This document shows, one piece after another, positions 29,174-37,518 of a stretch of 64,000 nt of DNA. Under the pieces are notes generated by a model. That model worked only from the letters and a program-made list of their open reading frames with translations. It did no database searches and was not told where the DNA came from. The first letter of the stretch is position 1. Each line of letters opens with the position of its first letter. This DNA is from Agromyces laixinhei (GTDB lineage Bacteria > Actinomycetota > Actinomycetes > Actinomycetales > Microbacteriaceae), in NCBI RefSeq assembly GCF_006337065.1, contig NZ_CP040872.1:2790001-2854000 (forward strand), in the 5' to 3' direction. The translations under genes were made by a program, and so were the position numbers.

Positions 29174-29901
29174 ATGCCGTCGCACGACGCACGCCGCCCA
29201 GAGGCCCACATCCGACTTGACAAGGTGCTCGATGCGGCGAGGGTCGTTTCCGAGCGAATGAAGATCCCGGCTGAGATGATCACCTTGCACGGCCGTCTAC
29301 GCGACGCCACCTTACCGGAAGGCGCGACGCTCCAAGGGCCCGGCCAACATACGCTTCGTTGGGGAGCGTTCATGCTCGCCTACGCCCCCTTGGAGGCATT
29401 CTTCAACGCGGTGCTGCCACCGACAGACAACCGCCCGATGCCACTGAACGTCGATAAGATCCGCCAAACTGCACAGCGGGAACACGATGTGTCGCTCTTC
29501 ACGAAGCGGTGGAGCCTGTGCACGCTCGTGCCGCCGACGGCGCCTGAAAGCGGTCAGTACTGCGAATGGCGTCGCTATCGGGGCACTGAGGAGACACGAA
29601 CGTACCTCGCTGATATGAAGTCGCTCCGCGATCGTCTCAGTCACGGCGCAGATCCGTTCTCATCGACCAACCGTTCCGGGGCGATGTGGTCCACCCAGAA
29701 GGGTCCGTCACTCCGAATGATGGGGGTTGAGGTTTCCTGCAAGCGAGTTGCGATGTCGTGACCCACACGATCGAGGCCTACGGCGGTGCGATCGAGCAGG
29801 TCCCCGCGTGGCCGCGACCTGATCGCTTCGAAGGGATGCCCCCGCTCCCGCCCGACGGCTACACGTTTCGTACACCCTTGCATTCGAAATCCGAAGGTTG
29901 A
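29174..29901 (+). CDS. HEPN-like protein, probably frameshifted near its end
   Basis: The first frame (29174-29761, 195 residues) is helical and contains RDRLSHG near residue 157, an R-x4-H motif as in HEPN RNase folds, in a context (YLADMKSLRDRLSHGADPF) like RiboL-PSP-HEPN proteins. At its TGA a second frame begins with an overlapping GTG (29758) and runs to 29901. It encodes VTHTIEAYGGAIEQVPAW and a plausible C-terminal continuation. One missing base near 29750 would join them into about 242 residues. It is either a frame-broken gene, a coupled pair or a sequencing error. HEPN toxins act in TA and phage-defence systems, but no partner gene is seen. Confidence 0.5.
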
Positions 29902-29923
29902 GTCAATCATCACTGTCTCGAAG

Positions 29924-29955
29924 GTGCGTGACGCGTACGGTGCGTGACGCGTACG
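29924..29955 (+). repeat. Exact 16-bp tandem duplication
   Basis: GTGCGTGACGCGTACG occurs at 29924-29939 and again at 29940-29955. Sixteen is not a multiple of three, so the extra copy shifts the frame of the following methyltransferase and creates an early TGA in the upstream copy. Confidence 0.95.
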
Positions 29956-30399
29956 GTGCGCGATCAGCGGAATACATCGAGCTGTTCGGCGGGATCGACG
30001 CCGCGGCCGAAGCGGATCGGACCGCTGTGCTCGCATGGGCGCCGCTTTCGGATCGGACAGGCCGAGCACCTCGACGTCGATGACGAAAGCCTCGGCGGCA
30101 TCCTCGCGTGGTACTCCCTCATCCACATCGATCCAGCGCTCATCAACTCCGCCCTGACCGAGTTCGCACGTGGCCTCCGCCCGGGCGGCGGGTTGGCACT
30201 CGGCTTCTTCGAGGGGCCGGAACTCGCATCGTTCGACCACGCCGTGACGACGGCCTACTACTGGCCGCTGGAGCTCTTGTCCGCGCGCATCGAGGCGTGC
30301 GGGTTCACGGTCACCGGGGCAGACCGGCGCACCGCTCCCCACGCGCGCACGCATGGCTTCATCACTGCCATTCGGAAGCCGCACAGCACCAACGGTTGA
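29924..30399 (+). pseudogene. SAM methyltransferase remnant
   Basis: From the second copy of the 16-base repeat, one frame reads VRDAYGARSAEYIELFGGIDAAAEADR, a typical class I methyltransferase N-terminus. At about 30035-30050 homology jumps to another frame reading FRIGQAEHLDVDDESLGGI and AWYSLIHIDPALI, continuing to a normal C-terminus with GFTVTGADRRTAPHARTHGF. The SAM-binding motif I region (about 50 residues) that should lie between is missing. It therefore carries a 16-base duplication and an internal deletion with frame change, and cannot bind SAM. Family assignment comes from pattern recognition, not a search. Confidence 0.75.
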
Positions 30400-30479
30400 C
30401 CACCGCACCGACCGCGATCGAGGATGATCCCGCATCGCCGCAGGCCCGGCCCTCGAACCTCTCACCCGCGTCCCTGAGA

Positions 30480-30977
30480 ATGGAGTTGAACACGTTGCCG
30501 TACTGGTTGACGAGTCCGCAGCTGCTTCGAGTCTCTCGCGAGAGCATCGTCCACGATGCGACGATCGAGTGGCAGCTGATCGAGGACTACCGCTGGGCGG
30601 TGCCAATCGTGTGCCCAGCGTTCGGTACGGCTGAAGCTCGAGCGAACGACGCGTTCGAGGCATTGTGCCTCGTGCGCGAACAGTTGGAACCGTACGGGTG
30701 GCGAATCGGCCTCGCCGGATCACAGGTGGACGTGTGGCCCAGCGGCATGGCCCGGGACCAGGGAGCGGATCGGGTGGGAGCACTCGCTGACGATCCTGAA
30801 GGACCGGATCCGGCACACAGGGAGATCCAGGCACACGAACCAGACGTTGATGCGGAACGCGACTACACGTTGAAGCGGAACTCCACCGGGTTCCGGCACG
30901 TACGGCCGTCTCATAACCTGATGGCACGACCCAGACGAGTCAGACCAGTGCGAGCGTCTCCACGGGCTGCCCGGTGA
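30480..30977 (+). pseudogene. Truncated hypothetical gene ending in repeat copy A
   Basis: From the ATG at 30480 the first 97 or so codons look genuine (TIEWQLIEDYRWAVPIV, REQLEPYGWRIGLAGSQVDVWPSGMARD). After about 30770 the composition changes. The frame then runs through the ychF-like repeat at 30846-30887 and into the vapC 3' end, so the true C-terminus is lost or replaced. I do not recognise the family. Confidence 0.4.
30846..30887. repeat. ychF 3'-end repeat, copy A
   Basis: 37 of 42 bases match copy C (33379-33420), and 27 of 29 bases of its right part match copy B (31712-31740). Read on the minus strand it ends VEFRFNV-stop, the usual YchF C-terminus, followed by TCGCGTTCCG as in copy C. 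Similarity to the ychF coding sequence stops after CTCCACC. Confidence 0.85.
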
Positions 30978-31353
30978 CCTCAGCAATGAGCTCGAAGTCC
31001 TTGTCAACGGCCAAGACCGTCAGCCCAGCCTTCTCCGCGGTCGCTGCGATGAGCAGATCCGGGATGGACGGGGCGCGATGCTGGCCACGGTCGGCAAGGA
31101 GCATCTGCACCTCGAAGGCGCGGTCCTCCATCGCGGGTGTGAGGTGCTCGATCGGCATGAGCGACAGCGGGGGCAGCCCGAAAGCCTCGCGACCTGCTTG
31201 ACCTGAACGGGCAGAGAAGCCAAGTTCGAGCCGCGTCACCGGCGAAAGACGCAGCAGCCCACGCTCGATGCGCGAGTTCCACTCAGCCAAGCTCTCCGCT
31301 TGACCTCCCTGCATGCGCACGTATGCCGACTTGTCGACCAGCCAGCTCGTCAC
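30940..31353 (-). CDS. vapC: VapC-family PIN-domain toxin
   Basis: 137 residues from the GTG at 31353, which overlaps the antitoxin stop as GTGA; a GTG two codons earlier is also possible. The PIN acidic residues are present: D in WLVDKSAY, E in VTRLELGF, D in [17 protein letters not shown], and D in [18 protein letters not shown] toxins cleave RNA and are held inactive by the cognate antitoxin. The stop lies about 50 bases from repeat copy A. Together with vapB it fills the module between repeats A and B. Confidence 0.9.
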   Translation of the reverse strand: MTSWLVDKSAYVRMQGGQAESLAEWNSRIERGLLRLSPVTRLELGFSARSGQAGREAFGLPPLSLMPIEHLTPAMEDRAFEVQMLLADRGQHRAPSIPDLLIAATAEKAGLTVLAVDKDFELIAEVTGQPVETLALV

Positions 31354-31574
31354 CGCCACGCCGCATCCATCACGTCAGGATCGGCAAGGTCCTCGAACGC
31401 CGCCGCCGAGCGACTCCAGTCATCGGCAGTGACCGTCGCGGCGACCGGAGTCGAGGCGTCCTGCTCGAGTCGCCGACGAAGGAACTCGTTGCGCGATAGT
31501 CCGAGGGCCGCCGCCTCAGCATCGATGTGCTCGACGGCAGCCTCACTCAGTCCACGGATCAGCACGTTCGACAT
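31350..31574 (-). CDS. vapB: VapB-family antitoxin
   Basis: 74 residues from the ATG at 31574, with GGAGGTGG eight bases upstream. The N-terminus [20 protein letters not shown] followed by [19 protein letters not shown] is a ribbon-helix-helix type DNA-binding domain. The C-terminal [23 protein letters not shown] would wrap the toxin. It is encoded just before vapC with a 4-base overlap. The palindrome at 31595-31610 is its probable operator. Confidence 0.88.
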   Translation of the reverse strand: MSNVLIRGLSEAAVEHIDAEAAALGLSRNEFLRRRLEQDASTPVAATVTADDWSRSAAAFEDLADPDVMDAAWR

Positions 31575-31594
31575 CGTGACCACCTCCAGAAAAA

Positions 31595-31610
31595 TGATAT
31601 CGCGATATCA
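31595..31610. promoter_or_regulatory. Palindromic operator of vapBC
   Basis: TGATATCGCGATATCA is a perfect 16-base palindrome, 20 bases upstream of the vapB start and just before its ribosome site. VapB proteins normally repress their own promoter by binding such sites. Confidence 0.75.
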
Positions 31611-31711
31611 CTCGCGGAGTCGAGCGTCGCCCGTCCGAACAGCAAGCCAGTGCAGTTCATTGATCCCGTCTGACGCACCTCGCGCGGCATGAAGGTCACA
31701 GTGCACAGGGC

Positions 31712-31752
31712 GCAACTAGACGTTGAAGCGGAACTCCACCACGTCGCCGTCG
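31712..31752. repeat. ychF 3'-end repeat, copy B
   Basis: The 27 bases at 31726-31752 are identical to 34827-34853 in the resident ychF gene, in the same orientation. On the minus strand it reads DGDVVEFRFNV-stop. It lies 9 bases from the stop codon of the hydrolase remnant. Confidence 0.95.
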
Positions 31753-31761
31753 ATAACAACC

Positions 31762-32534
31762 TCAGTTGAGCCAGCGGGTGAGCACGTCGATCCACTCGTC
31801 GAAAGCGTCGAGGTGGGCATCATGACTGCCACCACTGAGGTCGACTCGAACAGTGGAGGGTCGGCGACGCACGAGCTCATCCTTGGCGGATGCCGAGAAC
31901 ATGCCCTGAGACGCGAATTTCGCGAGCGTGGGCACCTTCAATCCCTCCCATTCGGGCCAGCGCGACTCGTGCACAGCCTCGAGCGTGCGTTGCACGATGT
32001 CAGCATCGAACCGTGGCATGAGCCCCTGCTCGGTGACCTCGAGGTCAGCGATCCACGCGTCGACGATGGCATCCTCCCCGAGAAATGACCGCGCCGCGGC
32101 ATCTTCCGGAAACGGTGTGGGCCACGAGGCGAACCAGCGTCCGATCGCGGCAGCCTCTTCCGGATCGTCGCTGCCGGCGACATGCCCCTCGAGCATCACC
32201 AGGCTCCGGACGCGGTCGGGTTGCATGACTGATGCGAGAAAGGCCGTGTGCGCGCCCATCGACTGACCGACGAGGACACACCCCTCCCCCGGCGCGAAGG
32301 CGTCCATGACTACCACGACATCGCCTACGAATGCGGCACGCGACAGATCATCCGGCCTGCGCGTACTCCGACCATGGCCACGCTGATCAACCAACAGCAC
32401 GCGAGTCCCTTGAGCGCTCGCCCGGTCGACAAGAGCTCCCGAGAGCTTCCTGCCAAGCCGTGAAGCAGAAGCACTACTGACCCCTCACCACCGAGATCCG
32501 TGACAGAGATCGTCACTCCACGATGATCGAGCAT
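31762..32534 (-). pseudogene. Alpha/beta hydrolase with a frameshift
   Basis: The N-terminal frame (ATG 32534) reads GVTISVTDLGGEGSVVLLLHGLAGSSREL, a typical hydrolase start with the oxyanion HG. At about 32411-32435 homology moves to another frame: GTRVLLVDQRGHGRS, then the nucleophile elbow LVGQSMGAHTAF, and the catalytic His in SGGSHDAHLDAF before the end. A single-base indel explains it. The product is inactive unless read by frameshifting or unless the sequence has an error. Bases 32535-32800 upstream hold only short open-frame fragments that I cannot assign. Confidence 0.8.
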
Positions 32535-32800
32535 TCGTGTGGTCACCCCGCTCATCGGCGAGCACCCTCAGCTGTGGTCGCAGGACCGGCCGAGGCGATT
32601 CGCCGACAAAGCCGTTCACCCACACGACGGCATCGTCGACCGGGTGCAGTACATCCACGCCTTCAGCGGCCTCCGATACAGCGGATGCCATTGCTCCGCT
32701 GCTGCAATCACCGGCAGCCAATGCTGTTGCCGCTGGTACTCACAAAGCCGTACGCAGGTATCCCGGATCAGCTTGCCTTCGGTCTGCTCGCGTGGTCGCG

Positions 32801-33058
32801 TCATCGATAGACCTCCCGGCGGTGACCGACTCGCAGCACCAGGACCACAAGCTCATCATCCTGGACGTCGTAGATGATCCGGTAGTCGCCGACGCGAATG
32901 CGGAACTCGCCGTCACCGCCGCTCAGCTGCAGACTTCCCGGCGGACGAGGATCTTCTGCGAGCTCTTGGATCGCAGCCTTCAGGCGTGCAGCAACCTGTG
33001 GATGAAGCCCACGAAAGGTCTTCGCGGCTCCCCGCGCGATGATGATCCGGTACGTCAC
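32801..33058 (-). CDS. relE: RelE/ParE-family toxin
   Basis: 85 residues from the GTG at 33058. YRIIIARGAAKTFRGLHPQ and the C-terminal RIRVGDYRIIYDVQDDELVVLVLRVGHRREVYR pattern are diagnostic of RelE toxins, ribosome-dependent mRNA nucleases. The C-terminal RVGHRREVY carries the usual basic and aromatic residues. It follows its antitoxin by 12 bases on the same strand, inside the module between repeats B and C. Confidence 0.93.
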   Translation of the reverse strand: MTYRIIIARGAAKTFRGLHPQVAARLKAAIQELAEDPRPPGSLQLSGGDGEFRIRVGDYRIIYDVQDDELVVLVLRVGHRREVYR

Positions 33059-33070
33059 GTCAGCCCGGGA

Positions 33071-33313
33071 TCAAAGCCCAAGCTCTTCCATCAGTTCTTC
33101 GAAAGGAACACGAGGCTCCTCGCGCGCTTCCGCTGCCGCGCGAATGTCAGCCTGGTCCTCCAGCGCCTGCATGGCACGGTCGAAGAACTCGGGCGACACG
33201 ACGACAGCACGACGACCCGCACCGCGGGAGGTGATCTCGACAGGCTCACGCTGCGCAGCGGCGATGTAGTCGCTCTGCTGGCTGCGGAACTGGGAAAGAG
33301 TCGCTGAAGTCAT
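33071..33313 (-). CDS. phd: Phd/YefM-family antitoxin
   Basis: 80 residues from the ATG at 33313. ATLSQFRSQQSDYIAAAQREPVEITSRG and AVVVSPEFFDRAMQALED are typical Phd/YefM: an N-terminal DNA-binding dimer and a C-terminal tail that binds the toxin. There is no Shine-Dalgarno sequence; TACGAT ends 6 bases before the ATG, so the transcript is probably leaderless. The palindrome at 33323-33344 adjoins this box and would allow autorepression. Confidence 0.92.
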   Translation of the reverse strand: MTSATLSQFRSQQSDYIAAAQREPVEITSRGAGRRAVVVSPEFFDRAMQALEDQADIRAAAEAREEPRVPFEELMEELGL

Positions 33314-33322
33314 GTATCTATC

Positions 33323-33344
33323 GTACGACTTGTACAAGTTGTAC
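33323..33344. promoter_or_regulatory. Palindromic operator of phd-relE
   Basis: GTACGACTTGT (33323-33333) and ACAAGTTGTAC (33334-33344) are inverted repeats with a single mismatch; the core ACTTGTACAAGT is perfect. The site touches the presumed -10 of the antitoxin gene. Confidence 0.8.
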
Positions 33345-33374
33345 GCAAGGTTCGTGCATGCCCTCGAGTGCCTC

Positions 33375-33430
33375 AGAGGTTGAACCGGAACGCGACTACA
33401 CGTAGAACCTGAACTCCACCACGTCGCCGC
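33375..33430. repeat. ychF 3'-end repeat, copy C
   Basis: GAACTCCACCACGTCGCCG (33411-33429) is identical to the resident ychF end, and 33379-33420 matches copy A at 37 of 42 bases. On the minus strand it reads GDVVEFRFYV-stop. CAGAGGTT at 33374-33381 recurs just outside copy D. It lies about 20 bases from the MerR regulator stop. Confidence 0.9.
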
Positions 33431-33450
33431 GGTTAGCAAGCCGGAGGTGA

Positions 33451-34206
33451 CTAACCACAGTGACTCATGGCGTTGCCCGGGGCAGGCGATTCCAGCAGCT
33501 CAGCGAGATCCGCGCCGGCTCGAAGAAGCGCGACCGAGCGAGCGGCGATGTTGCTCAGCTGACTGCGGAGCGCCTCCCGGGCGTCGGTGGCGCTGTCGAG
33601 GTCGCGGAGGGAGACCATGACGCCGTGGATCGCGGGAATGCGGTAGCCACCCGCGCGAAGGGCAGCGACGACCCGTGCATCCCTCACAGCACCCGGCGGG
33701 TAGCACCGCACCGACTGAGACCCGCCACGCTCGGGCGCGACCAGCCCTTCCGCCTCCCAGAAGCGGAGCGTCGAGGCGCGCACGCCGAGAGCAGCGGAGA
33801 GTTCCGTGATGCTCATCGAGTCGCCCGGAACGACGGGCGGCTCGTCTGCGCTTTCATCGACGATGGAGTCCAGTGCGCGAAGCGCAGCGAGAGCGTCCTC
33901 TCGCTGCCGCGCAAGACCGACGTGGAGCACCACGATCCGGGCGACGGCTTCGTCGTGGGGCAGGCGTCGGATGTCTTGCATCGTTGCGCGCGCGGCCACA
34001 GGACCGACCGAGATCGCGAGGTCACGGTAGGCACGCAGCGCGGTGACATGAATCCGGGTGAACCGCCGATACCCGTTGCTCTGTCGAGCAGATGACGGAA
34101 TCACTCCCAAGCGCTCGAGGTCGCGAATCTGTTGCACCGAATAACTGGAAGCTGCGGCAACCTGACTCGTCGTGTACCACTCAAGCTCCGAGCCAGTCGT
34201 TCGCGC
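33451..34206 (-). CDS. MerR-family regulator with two HTH domains
   Basis: 251 residues from the GTG at 34206, behind GGAGGG; an earlier GTG at 34242 lies inside the palindrome. Two winged-helix MerR domains occur in tandem: residues about 10-60 (YTTSQVAAASSYSVQQIRDLERLGVI, then GYRRFTRIHV) and residues about 130-195 (SITELSAALGVRASTLRFWEAEGLV, then RCYPPGAVRDARVVAALRAGGY). No cysteine metal site is apparent, so the ligand is unknown. It is divergent from the DUF6194-type gene with an operator-like palindrome between. Confidence 0.85.
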   Translation of the reverse strand, partial: ARTTGSELEWYTTSQVAAASSYSVQQIRDLERLGVIPSSARQSNGYRRFTRIHVTALRAYRDLAISVGPVAARATMQDIRRLPHDEAVARIVVLHVGLARQREDALAALRALDSIVDESADEPPVVPGDSMSITELSAALGVRASTLRFWEAEGLVAPERGGSQSVRCYPPGAVRDARVVAALRAGGYRIPAIHGVMVSLRDLDSATDAREALRSQLSNIAARSVALLRAGADLAELLESPAPGNAMSHCG

Positions 34207-34230
34207 CACGTGGACAACCCTCCATAAGCA

Positions 34231-34250
34231 CTTCAACTCCACACTTGAAG
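34231..34250. promoter_or_regulatory. Inverted repeat between divergent MerR and DUF6194 genes
   Basis: CTTCAA (34231-34236) and TTGAAG (34245-34250) form an inverted repeat spanning 20 bases, in a 45-base intergenic space. MerR-type operators have this size and sit between promoter boxes. It could control both genes. Confidence 0.55.
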
Positions 34251-34251
34251 C

Positions 34252-34740
34252 ATGAACATGACACAGATCCTCTCAGAGATCCGAACCTTCGACGGCCTCC
34301 TCGAACTCGCCCCGCTGCCAGGGAGCGAGCATCCGACGGTCTCGTGGGGCGACCACTTCTTCTACTACGCCCCGGACGGCCAGGTGCCGCGCAACCGTCA
34401 GCCCTACGCGACGATCGTCACGAAGAACTACCCGGACGACGAAGAAAGCCGACTCGACGACGAGGACCGGTGGCGACTGAACATCCACGTCGGAACGAAC
34501 ATCTTCACCGACCTCCTCGGCCACCAGCCTGACGAGATCGACGAAGCCGCTGTGGATTACAGTGTCACGGACACGTTCCTGCCGCACCCTCTGTACGGCA
34601 CATACGGGTGGGTGTGCATCGTCAACCCGGCCGACGCCACCACCGAACGAGCTTTGGAGGCTCTGCGCATCGCCCATCAGGACGACCAGCGACGCGTCGA
34701 GCGCCGCCAGAGCCGAGGCGACGCCTCGCAGAACGGGTAA
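34252..34740 (+). CDS. DUF6194-like protein of unknown function
   Basis: 162 residues. Typical segments are HPTVSWGDHFFYYAPDGQVP, PYATIVTKNYPDDEESRL, WRLNIHVG and the ending FLPHPLYGTYGWVCIVNP. It resembles DUF6194 proteins, small cytosolic proteins often next to regulators; assignment is from memory. Its start is 45 bases from the divergent MerR gene, which probably controls it. It ends 76 bases from the ychF stop, within the module between repeats C and D. Confidence 0.75.
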   Translation: MNMTQILSEIRTFDGLLELAPLPGSEHPTVSWGDHFFYYAPDGQVPRNRQPYATIVTKNYPDDEESRLDDEDRWRLNIHVGTNIFTDLLGHQPDEIDEAAVDYSVTDTFLPHPLYGTYGWVCIVNPADATTERALEALRIAHQDDQRRVERRQSRGDASQNG

Positions 34741-34816
34741 CCGTGGTCGCCGACAACACGCTCGCCAAGCTGTGGGTCATCGCCTCAGCTCCGGGTCCTC
34801 GGCGGCCCACAGAGGT

Positions 34817-35890
<1,074 letters not shown>

Positions 35891-35915
35891 GGGGGTCTAT
35901 CGTACCCGGGCGCGC

Positions 35916-36713
35916 CTAACCGGGCAGCCGCGTGCGGTAGCAGTGCGTGACGTACGGCACTTCGAGCTCGTCGGCGCCCGCGAGGTCGGGATGGGTCTCG
36001 AGGAGTGTCTCGAGGGCTGCACGCGTCGCATCCTGCTCGGCACCGGACGCGGTGATGTAGTACGAGCGCGAGCGCACCAGATCGAGAAACCGCCGCCGAG
36101 ACATCCGCTCGACCCATTCGACCGTGTATTCCTCGATGGCGCCGAACGGCGGCCCGACCGCGACGTACGTCTCGAAGGTGGTGCTCGCATCGCGGCGTTC
36201 GTGCATGATCTCGCCGGCCTGGCGCAGCCAGTCGGCACGGATGTCGCGGCTGTTCCACGCGAGTCCCAGCACGCCGCCCGGCCGCAGCACCCGTGCGATC
36301 TCGGGGATCGCCCGCGAGGGGATGAACCAGTGCCACGCCTGCCCGGCGACCACGGCGTCGACCGCACCGTCCCCCAGGGGGATGTCCTCGGCCGTGCCGA
36401 GGATGCGCGGCACGCCGGGCACCGCGGTTTCGAGTTCGTCGAGCATCTCCTCGACCGGATCGACCGCGATCACCTCGCGGTCGAGGGCGACGAGCGCCTC
36501 GGTGAGCTTGCCGGTGCCAGCACCGAGGTCGAGCACCCGCGTCGCGTCGCCGATCAGCCAGGCGATCGCGTCGGCCGGGTACCCGGGCCGGGCCCGGTGG
36601 TAGACGGATGCCGCGGCGCCGAACGAGCGCGCACTCTCTCGCGTCGCGGGGTCGGCCGGGTCGGCGACGAGCCCGGGTCCGGGGGTCGCTCCCGCGTCTT
36701 CGTGCATTCTCAT
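35916..36713 (-). CDS. Class I SAM-dependent methyltransferase
   Basis: 265 residues from the ATG at 36713 (GGAGC upstream). Motif I is RVLDLGAGTGKLTEALVAL, followed by EVIAVDPVEEMLDELE and the acidic motif GTAEDIPLGDGAVDAVVAGQAWHWF in outline. The ARSFGAAASVYHRARPGYP start is typical of methyltransferase domain 11 proteins with unknown small-molecule substrates. It follows ychF's 5' end on the same strand with a short gap; no functional link is known. Confidence 0.88.
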   Translation of the reverse strand: MRMHEDAGATPGPGLVADPADPATRESARSFGAAASVYHRARPGYPADAIAWLIGDATRVLDLGAGTGKLTEALVALDREVIAVDPVEEMLDELETAVPGVPRILGTAEDIPLGDGAVDAVVAGQAWHWFIPSRAIPEIARVLRPGGVLGLAWNSRDIRADWLRQAGEIMHERRDASTTFETYVAVGPPFGAIEEYTVEWVERMSRRRFLDLVRSRSYYITASGAEQDATRAALETLLETHPDLAGADELEVPYVTHCYRTRLPG

Positions 36714-36839
36714 GCTCCGCTCCCTGAGCTCATCCCCGCTCCACCACCGCCATTCCATGCCCTGCCGGGGCATCCGTCAACCTCGGTGTTCTCGGCGCGG
36801 GCACCCGGCCGTGTCGGGCGGGCATGCGACGATGCCTGT

Positions 36840-37457
36840 GTGCCAGTGGACTTCACCGCGATCGACTTCGAAACCGCCAATTCCTCTGGCGCCTCCGCGT
36901 GCTCTGTGGGAATGGTGAAGGTGCGAGACGGCCGAGTCGTCGAGCGCGAGCATCGCTACATCCGCCCGCCCTTCCCGCACAATGAGTTCTCGGAGTGGAA
37001 CGTGCGCATCCACGGCATCACCCCCGAGCAGGTGGCCGATGCCGACGACTGGTCGGTGCACCTGCCCGCGCTGCGGGAGTTCGCCGGCGACGACCTGCTC
37101 GTCGCACACAACGCCGGCTTCGACATGGGCGTCATCGCCAAGACCTCGACGGCGCTCGGCCTCCCGGTGCCCGACTTCCGCTACCTCTGCAGCCTGCAGG
37201 TCGCCCGGCGCACCTACCACCTCGACTCCTATCGCCTGCCGGTCGCGGCGATGGCGGCGGGCTTCGAGGGGTTCTCGCATCACGACGCCCTCGCCGACGC
37301 CGAGGCGTGCGCCGCGATCATGGTGCACGCCGCTGCACGCCACGACGCCGACGACCTCGAACGGCTCGCGCACATCACCCGGGTGAAGGTCGGCGCGATC
37401 GGGCCCGTCGCCACGCACGAAGACCGGGCGGCGCACGGCCCGATGGCGCTGCAGTAG
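36840..37457 (+). CDS. DEDDh 3'-5' exonuclease (epsilon-like)
   Basis: 205 residues from the GTG at 36840 (a GTG two codons later is also possible). The exonuclease motifs are FTAIDFETA (D, E), LLVAHNAGFDMGV (D) and HHDALADAEACA (H, D). It resembles the stand-alone DnaQ-like proteins of actinobacteria, which trim DNA or RNA 3' ends; no polymerase or BRCT domain is attached. Divergent from the methyltransferase gene. Confidence 0.9.
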   Translation: MPVDFTAIDFETANSSGASACSVGMVKVRDGRVVEREHRYIRPPFPHNEFSEWNVRIHGITPEQVADADDWSVHLPALREFAGDDLLVAHNAGFDMGVIAKTSTALGLPVPDFRYLCSLQVARRTYHLDSYRLPVAAMAAGFEGFSHHDALADAEACAAIMVHAAARHDADDLERLAHITRVKVGAIGPVATHEDRAAHGPMALQ

Positions 37458-37518
37458 GGTCTCGAGACCCTCCGGCGTCGTCACCCACGATGTCGGCGGC
37501 TCCTGCGACACTGTCGAC

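Noticed and set aside
29641..30927. A 428-codon minus-strand frame across the methyltransferase remnant and repeat A
   Set aside because: The plus strand carries recognisable methyltransferase sequence in pieces. The minus frame is Arg/Ser/Pro noise that starts in the repeat.
33431..33456. GGTTAG/CTAACC inverted repeat at the MerR stop as a recombination site
   Set aside because: Only six paired bases with a 14-base loop; more likely a weak terminator, and not shared by the other copies.
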